Shown here in pieces: positions 57,058 to 64,000 of a stretch of DNA of 64,000 bases. The notes below the pieces were generated by a model. That model had not been told where the DNA came from and made no database searches. It worked only from the letters and a program-made list of their open reading frames with translations. The stretch spans positions 2,294,001 to 2,358,000 of the forward strand of contig CP082230.1 of the NCBI GenBank assembly GCA_019856515.1, written 5' to 3'. The DNA is from Prolixibacteraceae bacterium. GTDB taxonomy: Bacteria > Bacteroidota > Bacteroidia > Bacteroidales > Prolixibacteraceae. The translations under genes were made by a program, and so were the position numbers. How positions within the stretch are numbered: position 1 is the stretch's first letter; every line of letters starts with the position of its first letter.

Positions 57058-58515
57058 ATGACTAATTCAAGGGTAATATTTCTACTAATGTTATGTCTTT
57101 TTTTCCAAGATCTAAAAGGGAAGACAAAGAGAACTAACTTTATTCAAATTCTAACTGATGATCAAGGGTGGGGCGATTTAAAATCATATGGACACATATT
57201 CCTAAAAACACCTCATATAGATAACCTTGCAGAAGAAGGTATAAAACTAACTAATTGTTATTCGGCGCACTCCGTTTGTTCTCCATCAAGAGCAGCAATA
57301 TTAACAGGAAGGACACCATATCGAAATGGAGTTTTCACTTGGATACCACCTAAACATTATTGTTTTCTTCCAAAAGAAGAGGTTACCTTACCACAACTAT
57401 TGCGAAAAAATGGTTATCAAACGGCTCATTTTGGAAAATGGCATTTGAGTTATTATTCTGAAGCTAAAACAAAAGTCAAAGGGCATTATAAAGATTTTAA
57501 GCTTGGCACAACAAATCAACCGACAATGAAAGAGTATGGTTATGACTACTGGTTTGCTACAGGTAATGTTGCTCGTCCTAATCATAAGGATCCTGAGAAC
57601 TTTTTCTTAAATGGAAAGAAGATGGGCAAGATGAAAGGCTATTCCGCACAAATCGTTGCCAACGAATTTATTAAATGGATGGATAATAATCTTGATATGG
57701 ATACCCCGTTCTTTGTTACGATATGGTTTCATGAACCTCATGGACCAATAAATAGTGATCCCCAATATATCAAACGTTATTCACAAATAAAGGACAAGAG
57801 TTATCAGCAATACCTAGCGAATATAACACAAATTGATGAAGCTGTTGGTAAAATAGTGAATACTCTAAAGAAACATAAGGCTTTTGACAACACGTTTATC
57901 TGGTACACAAGCGATAATGGACCAGAAGGGAAAGATGGATATGGAACATTTAACAATAGTGATAACATATATGGTAAAGAACGATATCGTGGAAGCACTG
58001 GAGGCTTGAGGGGAAGAAAACGACACACACATGAAGGAGGAATTAGAGTTCCAGGCATTATTTCTTGGCCTGAAGGAATTCGTAACCATAAAATCACTGC
58101 TGGTACTCTGAGTGCAGAACCAGTGATCGGATCAGATATATTTCCTACATTTCTTGATATTGCAGGCATCTCTCTTCCAAAACACAGAGTTATTGATGGA
58201 GCATCCATTATGCCTATCTTTAATGGGAAAGATATTCATCGCAAAGAGACAATATACTGGAGAAATAACAATTATGAATATCGCATAGCTATTCGTATTG
58301 ACAATTGGAAACTTTTAAGTAATTCTCAAAGAACAAAGTTCCAACTATATAATTTAGACCTTGATCCTAGAGAGACCACCGATTTATCAATGAAATATCC
58401 AAAGAAGTTTACCAAAATGAAAAAGATACTAATAAAGAAAGATATTGAAGTCTTAAATGAAGGCCCCACGTGGTGGAATAGAAACAATCAGGTAAAAGAA
58501 GTTATGCCCAAATGA
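57058..58515 (+). CDS. S1-family formylglycine sulfatase, exported
   Basis: A 485-residue sulfatase with a signal peptide (about residues 1-21). The metal site is D34-D35 in ILTDDQGWGD, and the maturation motif C74-S-P-S-R is in VCSPSRAAILTGRTPYRNG. YQTAHFGKWHLS and YTSDNGPEG are also present. Only moderately similar to the upstream sulfatase, so the two probably act on different linkages of the same sulfated glycan. Confidence 0.94.
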   Translation: MTNSRVIFLLMLCLFFQDLKGKTKRTNFIQILTDDQGWGDLKSYGHIFLKTPHIDNLAEEGIKLTNCYSAHSVCSPSRAAILTGRTPYRNGVFTWIPPKHYCFLPKEEVTLPQLLRKNGYQTAHFGKWHLSYYSEAKTKVKGHYKDFKLGTTNQPTMKEYGYDYWFATGNVARPNHKDPENFFLNGKKMGKMKGYSAQIVANEFIKWMDNNLDMDTPFFVTIWFHEPHGPINSDPQYIKRYSQIKDKSYQQYLANITQIDEAVGKIVNTLKKHKAFDNTFIWYTSDNGPEGKDGYGTFNNSDNIYGKERYRGSTGGLRGRKRHTHEGGIRVPGIISWPEGIRNHKITAGTLSAEPVIGSDIFPTFLDIAGISLPKHRVIDGASIMPIFNGKDIHRKETIYWRNNNYEYRIAIRIDNWKLLSNSQRTKFQLYNLDLDPRETTDLSMKYPKKFTKMKKILIKKDIEVLNEGPTWWNRNNQVKEVMPK

Positions 58516-58919
58516 ATTTGATTGTATTATGCAGGGAGCTAACCACAATAACACAAACCAAGTACTTTCAAACCAATAGACATTATCTTAGAGGTTTTAA
58601 AATATATTTAAACAAGAACTAGGCGAAAAGAGTAGTGGTGTTCTTTGGCTAATACGATTTATTTCTACACATATACTTCCTAAGATTCCAAAGGTATACT
58701 GTGATACTCTTTAATGAAGGACAAACAAAATAGAACGCAAGAATATAGCTCATTTATAGAAGTAAATGGTATTATATCTAAACGAAGAAGAGATGCTTCT
58801 AATCGGAATTATTAGCGGAAAGAATATAGACTTCATTTTTTATTGAATTACAAACCGAACGACTCCTCTTTTACAGAGGAGGTCGAACGTTTGATATGAT
58901 ATATCGTCTTATCGGGCGA
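58516..58919. other. gap with a hairpin downstream of carB
   Basis: About 400 bases between convergent genes. The only structure seen is a 10-bp stem with one bulge at 58860-58885, 35 bases past the carB stop, probably its terminator. Confidence 0.5.
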
Positions 58920-61900
58920 TTAATATTCACCCCATGATTTGATCAATAGATCGCTGTCGATATCCTGCTTACAGAATGAGTAGATAAATGCACTTGCTAC
59001 ACGGGCATTGGTAATCAATGGCACGTTGAAGTCAATAGCATTACGACGTACGTTATAACCATTCGAAAGCTCACGTTTTGTGTGATCCTTAGGAATATTG
59101 ATTACAAGGTCGATCTTCTTGTCTTTGATAATGTCTATCGCATTTGGATGTTGCTCTTCATCTGGCCAGTAAACCATTTCAGAGTCTACCCCATTCTCAG
59201 CAAAGAATTTATGTGTTCCTGCAGTAGCAAATAGATTATATCCTCTCTCTTTCAACATCTTTGCACTGTTCAGCAACTCCACTTTTCCTCTTAGTGGTCC
59301 TGATGAGATAAGGATGTTCTTCTCTGGCGTACGATATCCAACCGAAAGCATCGCTTTGTACATCGCCTCGTAGAAGTTTTCACCCAGACAAGCAACCTCA
59401 CCTGTAGATGACATATCAACACCCAAAACAGGGTCAGCATTCAGTAGACGGTGGAATGAGAACTGTGGTGCTTTCACCCCTACATAATCCAATTCGAATA
59501 GCGACTTATCTGGCTTCTCGAATGGTACATCTAACATGGCCTTTGTTGCGATCTCAATCAAGTTTGTTTTCAACACTTTCGAAACGAATGGGAACGAACG
59601 TGAAGCACGAAGGTTACACTCAATAACTTTGATGTCGTTGTCTTTCGCCAACAACTGCATATTGAATGGTCCAGTGATCTCTAACGCTTTTGCGATCTGA
59701 CGTGCAATACGTTTCACTCGACGGATGGTCTCTACATAGAGCTTCTGTGGAGGGAATACGATAGTTGCATCACCAGAGTGAACACCAGCAAACTCTACGT
59801 GTTCAGAGATAGCATATGCTACAATCTCTCCATCTTTGGCTACAGCATCCACTTCAATCTCTTTGGCTTGTTCAATAAACTCAGAAACCACTACTGGGTG
59901 CTCTTTCGAAACATGCGCAGCCATTCGTAGGAAGCCTTCCAACTGGTCTTTATCGGTCACCACATTCATGGCAGCACCTGAAAGAACATATGATGGGCGA
60001 ACCAATACTGGGAATCCAACTTCATCCACGAAGTCGAAGATCTCATCCATTGAAGATAACTCTTTCCAACGAGGCTGGTCAATCTCTAACTCATCTAACA
60101 TGGCAGAGAACTTCTGACGATCCTCGGCATTGTCAATCTTCAGTGGTGAAGTACCTAAGATTGGCACTTGTTGACCATGAAGTTTCATGGCTAAGTTATT
60201 TGGAATCTGACCTCCAGTAGAAACCACGACCCCTTTCAAGCTCTCTAGATCGTTTACGTCGAGTACACGCTCTAACGAAAGCTCATCAAAGTATAGACGA
60301 TCACAGTTGTCATAATCCGTCGATACAGTCTCTGGATTGTAGTTCAACATGATGGAACGGTATCCATGTTCTTTGATGGTATTTACCGCATTCACTCCAC
60401 ACCAGTCAAATTCGACAGATGATCCAATACGATAAGCTCCAGATCCAAGAACAAGAACAGACTTATTGTCTTGTACAAAATCTACATCATGTTCCTGACC
60501 ATGATAGGTCATATATAGGTAATTTGTTTGTGCTGGATACTCTCCTGCAAGGGTATCTATCTGCTTTACAAACGGCGTAATATTTAATGCTTTACGATAA
60601 TCACGTACTTTCAATGCATCGGCCTGCATCTCTGATGTTTCCCCTTTCAACACCATACGAGCAATCTGGAAATCAGAGAAACCAAGTTTCTTCGAATCCA
60701 AGAGCATCTCTTTTGTTAGTGACGCTAGATCATTATACTCCATCAAATCACAACGCATTTGATAGATATGGTGAAGTTTACTTAAGAAGAACTTATCAAT
60801 ACGGGTCATCTCCCATACTTTATCTACGGAGTAACCTTTGTGAAATGCCTCTGCAATAGCAAATACACGACGGTCAGTAGGACGTTGTAGCTCTTCGTCG
60901 ATATTATCGATCTCCATCTCACCACGATTTCCAACAAAACCATGCATCCCAAGACCTACCATACGTAGCCCTTTCTGCATCGCCTCTTCGAAGGTACGAC
61001 CTATAGACATGATCTCACCAACCGACTTCATACTTGATCCAAGCTGTTGTGCTACACCTGAGAATTTAGTCAAATCCCAACGAGGAATCTTACAAACACA
61101 GTAGTCGAGAGCAGGCTCAAAACAGGCAGTTGTCTCTTTGGTTACCGAGTTTTTCAACTCATGAAGACCATAACCTAGTCCAAGTTTTGCTGCTACAAAC
61201 GCAAGAGGATAACCTGTTGCTTTTGATGCAAGTGCAGAAGAACGAGATAGACGTGCATTCACCTCAATCACACGATACTCTTCTGAGTTAGGATCTAAAG
61301 CAAACTGTACATTACACTCTCCCACGATACCTACACGGCGGATGATGCGAATACTCACCTCACGCAGTTTGTGATACTCGGCATTGGTAAGTGTTTGTGA
61401 TGGAGCGACAACGATAGACTCTCCTGTATGGATTCCTAGTGGATCAAAGTTCTCCATATTACACACCGTAATACAGTTGTTGTAACGGTCACGAACCACT
61501 TCATACTCTACCTCTTTCCATCCCTTTAAAGACTCTTCTACAAGGATCTGTGGAGAGTAAGAGAATGCATTATTCGCTAGTTTCTCTAACTCCTCAAAAT
61601 TATTACAGAATCCTGATCCCATACCTCCAAGGGTAAAGGCAGCACGAATAATCAATGGGAAGCCAATCTTCTTTGCTGCGACTTTGGCTTGTGCCATATT
61701 TTCACATGCAATACTTTTAGGGGTATCTACATCTATTTCACCTAAGATACCTGCAAAGATCTCGCGATCTTCCGTGTCGATAATAGCCTGTACAGGTGTA
61801 CCTACAACCTCAACATTATATTTTTCTAGAATACCTTGTTCGTAAAGTGCCACACCACAGTTCAATGCAGTCTGTCCACCAAATGCCAAGAGTATTCCTT

Positions 61901-62159
61901 GTGGGTTCTCTTTAATAATTACCTTCTCCACAAACTCAGCTGTTACAGGCAAGAAATATACTTTGTCTGCAATATCCTCTGAAGTTTGGATCGTTGCGAT
62001 GTTAGGGTTGATAAGAACGGTCTCAACCCCCTCCTCTTTTAATGCTTTTAACGCCTGTGAACCAGAGTAGTCGAACTCTCCTGCTTCCCCAATTTTAAGG
62101 GCTCCGGAACCTAATACGATAACTTTCTTCACTCTATCTTTGATATCTGTCTTAATCAT
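58920..62159 (-). CDS. carB: carbamoyl-phosphate synthase large subunit
   Basis: A 1079-residue protein of standard CarB length. Two homologous ATP-grasp halves are present: the first begins KKVIVLGSGALKIGEAGEFDYSG, the second VLVLGSGAYRIGSSVEFDWCG. The C-terminal MGS-like allosteric domain (~940-1070) contains LLNSAKMLKERGYNLFATAGT. It makes carbamoyl phosphate from bicarbonate, glutamine-derived ammonia and two ATP for arginine and pyrimidine synthesis. It follows carA by 23 bases and shares its leader control. Confidence 0.98.
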   Translation of the reverse strand: MIKTDIKDRVKKVIVLGSGALKIGEAGEFDYSGSQALKALKEEGVETVLINPNIATIQTSEDIADKVYFLPVTAEFVEKVIIKENPQGILLAFGGQTALNCGVALYEQGILEKYNVEVVGTPVQAIIDTEDREIFAGILGEIDVDTPKSIACENMAQAKVAAKKIGFPLIIRAAFTLGGMGSGFCNNFEELEKLANNAFSYSPQILVEESLKGWKEVEYEVVRDRYNNCITVCNMENFDPLGIHTGESIVVAPSQTLTNAEYHKLREVSIRIIRRVGIVGECNVQFALDPNSEEYRVIEVNARLSRSSALASKATGYPLAFVAAKLGLGYGLHELKNSVTKETTACFEPALDYCVCKIPRWDLTKFSGVAQQLGSSMKSVGEIMSIGRTFEEAMQKGLRMVGLGMHGFVGNRGEMEIDNIDEELQRPTDRRVFAIAEAFHKGYSVDKVWEMTRIDKFFLSKLHHIYQMRCDLMEYNDLASLTKEMLLDSKKLGFSDFQIARMVLKGETSEMQADALKVRDYRKALNITPFVKQIDTLAGEYPAQTNYLYMTYHGQEHDVDFVQDNKSVLVLGSGAYRIGSSVEFDWCGVNAVNTIKEHGYRSIMLNYNPETVSTDYDNCDRLYFDELSLERVLDVNDLESLKGVVVSTGGQIPNNLAMKLHGQQVPILGTSPLKIDNAEDRQKFSAMLDELEIDQPRWKELSSMDEIFDFVDEVGFPVLVRPSYVLSGAAMNVVTDKDQLEGFLRMAAHVSKEHPVVVSEFIEQAKEIEVDAVAKDGEIVAYAISEHVEFAGVHSGDATIVFPPQKLYVETIRRVKRIARQIAKALEITGPFNMQLLAKDNDIKVIECNLRASRSFPFVSKVLKTNLIEIATKAMLDVPFEKPDKSLFELDYVGVKAPQFSFHRLLNADPVLGVDMSSTGEVACLGENFYEAMYKAMLSVGYRTPEKNILISSGPLRGKVELLNSAKMLKERGYNLFATAGTHKFFAENGVDSEMVYWPDEEQHPNAIDIIKDKKIDLVINIPKDHTKRELSNGYNVRRNAIDFNVPLITNARVASAFIYSFCKQDIDSDLLIKSWGEY

Positions 62160-62182
62160 GATCTTAAAGTAATGTCTTTGGG

Positions 62183-63271
62183 TTATTGCTTCGCTTTGCT
62201 TTTCTCGATACTCTCGATGAATTCATCAAATAGATACTCTGTATCTACTGGTCCAGAAGAAGCTTCTGGGTGGAACTGTGTAGAGAAGAATGGCTTGCTC
62301 TTATGGCGTATTCCTTCGTTGGTTCCATCATTTACATTGATAAACAGCTCCTCCCACTCTTCAGGTAGCGTATCTTGGTTGATCGCATAACCGTGATTCT
62401 GACTGGTAATGAAACAGCGTTGTGTTCCATTTAACAGTACAGGTTGGTTGTGACTACGGTGACCATATTTCAGTTTGTACGTCTCACATCCTGCAGCACG
62501 TCCTAAAAGCTGGTTTCCTAAACAGATACCCATAATTGGAGTGTCTCCATCTAAAGCTTTACGAATATGAGAAACCGTTGCTTCACATTTTATTGGATCA
62601 CCAGGTCCATTTGAAAGAAATATACCATCGCAATCGATCTGAGTGAAATCATAATCCCACGGTACTCTAATCACTGTAGTATCTCTTTTCAGTAGACAAC
62701 GGATGATATTATACTTAACTCCACAATCTACAAGAACGACTTTATGATTACCATTTCCATAGGTAATTACTTCATCGGTACTTACCAAAGCAGCTAGATT
62801 CTCATCGTTAGGATCACAGAAATCGATCGGTTGATCTTCAAATTCGATCTTTCCTTTCATCGATCCTTTCTCTCTTAGAATCTTAGTTAGCTGACGAGTG
62901 TCAATACCAGTAATCCCCGGAACATCGTTCTCTTTTAACCAATCACCCAAACTCTTTTCGGCATTCCAGTGACTGTAGTCATCCGTGTAATCGGCAACAA
63001 CAAGACCCGATGCATGGATACGATCTGATTCATAGAATTTCTCTACTCCCTCTTGCTGATCAGCCGAAGGGATTCCGTAATTCCCTACCATAGGATAAGT
63101 CGGAACCAATATCTGTCCTTTATATGAAGGGTCAGAAAGGCTTTCGGTATATCCTACCATTGCGGTGTAAAAGACAACCTCACCAGCAATCGATTTTTCC
63201 TTTCCAAATGACTTTCCTTCGAAGATCGTTCCATCTTCCAAAACTAACTTAACATTACGAAGTTTATGCAT
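62183..63271 (-). CDS. carA: carbamoyl-phosphate synthase small subunit
   Basis: The start chosen is the ATG at 63271 (MHKLRNVKLVLEDGTIFEG), 362 residues. A start at 63343 would add 24 residues that run into the leader terminator. The N-terminal CPSase small domain has GYTESLSDPSYKGQI; the class I glutaminase domain has GICLGNQLLGRAAG with the catalytic Cys, and HPEASSGP with the catalytic His. It supplies ammonia to CarB. Divergent from argR; the promoter and leader switch are described separately. Confidence 0.96.
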   Translation of the reverse strand: MHKLRNVKLVLEDGTIFEGKSFGKEKSIAGEVVFYTAMVGYTESLSDPSYKGQILVPTYPMVGNYGIPSADQQEGVEKFYESDRIHASGLVVADYTDDYSHWNAEKSLGDWLKENDVPGITGIDTRQLTKILREKGSMKGKIEFEDQPIDFCDPNDENLAALVSTDEVITYGNGNHKVVLVDCGVKYNIIRCLLKRDTTVIRVPWDYDFTQIDCDGIFLSNGPGDPIKCEATVSHIRKALDGDTPIMGICLGNQLLGRAAGCETYKLKYGHRSHNQPVLLNGTQRCFITSQNHGYAINQDTLPEEWEELFINVNDGTNEGIRHKSKPFFSTQFHPEASSGPVDTEYLFDEFIESIEKSKAKQ

Positions 63272-63330
63272 CACAGCGTATTTATATGTATGGTATATAT
63301 CTATTATTTCGTAAAAAAAAACATAAAAAA

Positions 63331-63390
63331 AATGCGCCCCCACTACTTAAATTTTTAAGTAGTGAGAACGCATTCCTTCCAGACAATGCG
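63331..63390 (-). promoter_or_regulatory. terminator/antiterminator-like leader of carAB
   Basis: On the minus strand, a stem AATGCG + CACTACTTAA pairs with TTAAGTAGTG + CGCATT and is followed directly by a run of eight T residues: an intrinsic terminator placed ~60 bases before the carA start and ~45 bases after the predicted transcription start. A further CGCATT upstream (complement of 63385-63390) can pair with the same AATGCG (63369-63374), so two mutually exclusive folds are possible. This is the layout of a transcription attenuator; the signal is unknown. Confidence 0.65.
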
Positions 63391-63432
63391 ACCTTGGAGA
63401 TCGGTATTTTGAGCCTTATTTTAAACACGGTA

Positions 63433-63465
63433 CAAATTTAGGGTAAAAAAAAAGAAACTGCCAAA
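63433..63465 (-). promoter_or_regulatory. promoter of carAB
   Basis: Minus strand: -7 box TAAATTTG (63433-63440) and -33 TTTG (63462-63465) separated by 21 bases, a full match to the Bacteroidota consensus. Confidence 0.85.
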
Positions 63466-63481
63466 TAAATTATTATAAAAA

Positions 63482-63495
63482 TGAATATTTTTTCA
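63482..63495. promoter_or_regulatory. imperfect ARG box near the carA promoter
   Basis: TGAATATTTTTTCA differs by one base from the ArgR site TGAAT-N4-ATTCA. It lies 17 bases upstream of the carA -33 element. Confidence 0.45.
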
Positions 63496-63567
63496 TTAAC
63501 ATTGGTTTAACAAAGGATATTATTCACTATTTCTGCATATTTATGTAGGAGTTGTGAATAAAAGTGA

Positions 63568-63575
63568 TATATTTG
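63568..63575 (+). promoter_or_regulatory. -7 box for argR
   Basis: TATATTTG, 31 bases before the argR start. The -33 partner is weak. Confidence 0.5.
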
Positions 63576-63586
63576 CATTGTATTCA

Positions 63587-63600
63587 TGAATAAATATTCA
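63587..63600. promoter_or_regulatory. perfect ARG box in the argR leader
   Basis: TGAATAAATATTCA is a perfect palindrome fitting the ArgR half-site rule (TGAAT-N4-ATTCA). It lies between the -7 box and the argR start, so it points to autorepression. Confidence 0.7.
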
Positions 63601-63606
63601 TCAAAA

Positions 63607-64000
63607 ATGAAAACAAAAAAGGAGCGCTTAGTAAAAATAGTGGAGTTGATACAGAAATTTCACATAGAAAACCATGAACATTTACTAAGACTATTGGATG
63701 AAGCAGGATACGAAGTTGCGCAAGCAACACTATCAAGAGATCTAAACAGTCTGCGAGTTGTTAAGATGCGAGATGAAAATGGCGGGTTCTACTACCACCT
63801 TCCACCTTCACAGGATACGGTAGATAATTCGTCGGGAAATGAGTCAAACACGTCGCATGTTAACTTTCTAGCCGATGGCTTTAGAAGCTTGGTTTTTTCA
63901 AGCAATACTGGAGTAATTAAGACCACTCCAGGCTACGCGAGTAGCATTGCGGCCATTATAGATGGTCAGGATATTTTTGAGATATTGGGAACAATAGCTG
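63607..64000 (+). CDS. argR: arginine repressor ArgR (3' end cut by window)
   Basis: 131 codons are visible from the ATG at 63607 to the window edge, out of about 155 expected. The N-terminal winged helix is clear: residues 1-70 with GYEVAQATLSRDLNSLRVVKM, the standard ArgR recognition helix. The C-terminal core begins with NTGVIKTTPGYASSIAAIIDG, the region that forms the hexamer and binds arginine. It is divergent from carAB, whose product feeds arginine synthesis, and it has an ARG box in its own leader. Confidence 0.95.
   Translation, partial: MKTKKERLVKIVELIQKFHIENHEHLLRLLDEAGYEVAQATLSRDLNSLRVVKMRDENGGFYYHLPPSQDTVDNSSGNESNTSHVNFLADGFRSLVFSSNTGVIKTTPGYASSIAAIIDGQDIFEILGTIA

Noticed and set aside
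63272..63343. Upstream start extending CarA by 24 residues
   Set aside because: It runs into the leader terminator, and the conserved CarA sequence begins just after the ATG at 63271.

Overview
This AT-rich window looks like chromosomal DNA of a marine Bacteroidota, most likely from a polysaccharide-degrading Marinilabiliales/Prolixibacteraceae-type lineage (lineage is inference). The support is: a type IX secretion C-terminal domain on a giant surface protein; Bacteroidota-restricted families (DUF4831, DUF6266, a 6-bladed propeller lipoprotein); promoters of the Bacteroidota form TTTG-N19..21-TAnnTTTG; and fucosidase, hexosaminidase, sulfatases and L-fucose catabolism.

Layout. 1-7964 (minus strand) is a Ter-type stress/signalling cluster: a Ser/Thr kinase with a zinc ribbon and FHA-like tail (cut by the window edge), a PP2C phosphatase, a TerY with C-terminal zinc ribbon, three single-domain TerY paralogues and two TerD proteins. 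7965-10030 is gene-poor and holds a frameshifted ISAs1-like transposase remnant. 10186-19562 has a CrtC/AttH-like lipocalin protein, a Crp/Fnr regulator, a GH20 hexosaminidase, a GH29 fucosidase, a propeller lipoprotein and an orphan TolC. 19622-22425 is non-coding: a chain of inverted repeats, then a tandem array of ~370-390 bp units rich in small stem-loops. 22427-27780 is the fucose locus: an AraC regulator divergent from fucI, fucK and a RhaD-like aldolase. 28045-33453 is one 1802-residue secreted adhesin-like protein.

34128-36100 has a second Crp/Fnr regulator and a flavodoxin-fold reductase overlapping a membrane protein. 36217-36821 is a six-tRNA cluster (Ser-GCT, Pro-TGG, Trp and three copies of Ser-TGA) with a clear promoter and terminator. 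37333-54394 is mainly housekeeping: HU, a TrmH-LytTR-DPP III operon, a FUSC membrane protein, FolC, a PIN-PhoH ATPase, an MFS carrier, a NAD(P)HX-repair/DUF4831/acidic-protein operon, a POT peptide transporter and a DUF6266 protein. 55406-58515 carries two formylglycine sulfatases. 58920-64000 is carAB divergent from argR, with ARG boxes between them and a terminator-type hairpin in the carA leader.

How the genes fit together. GH29, GH20 and the sulfatases are exported or periplasmic and could release fucose, HexNAc and sulfate from sulfated fucans or glycoproteins; FucI, FucK and the aldolase then take fucose to DHAP and lactaldehyde. DPP III, the POT carrier and the MFSD1-like MFS carrier point to oligopeptide use. 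The strongest candidates for something undescribed are the expanded TerY set with a shared proline-rich C-terminal tail, the carA leader switch, and the repeat array whose stem-loops change sequence while keeping base pairing.
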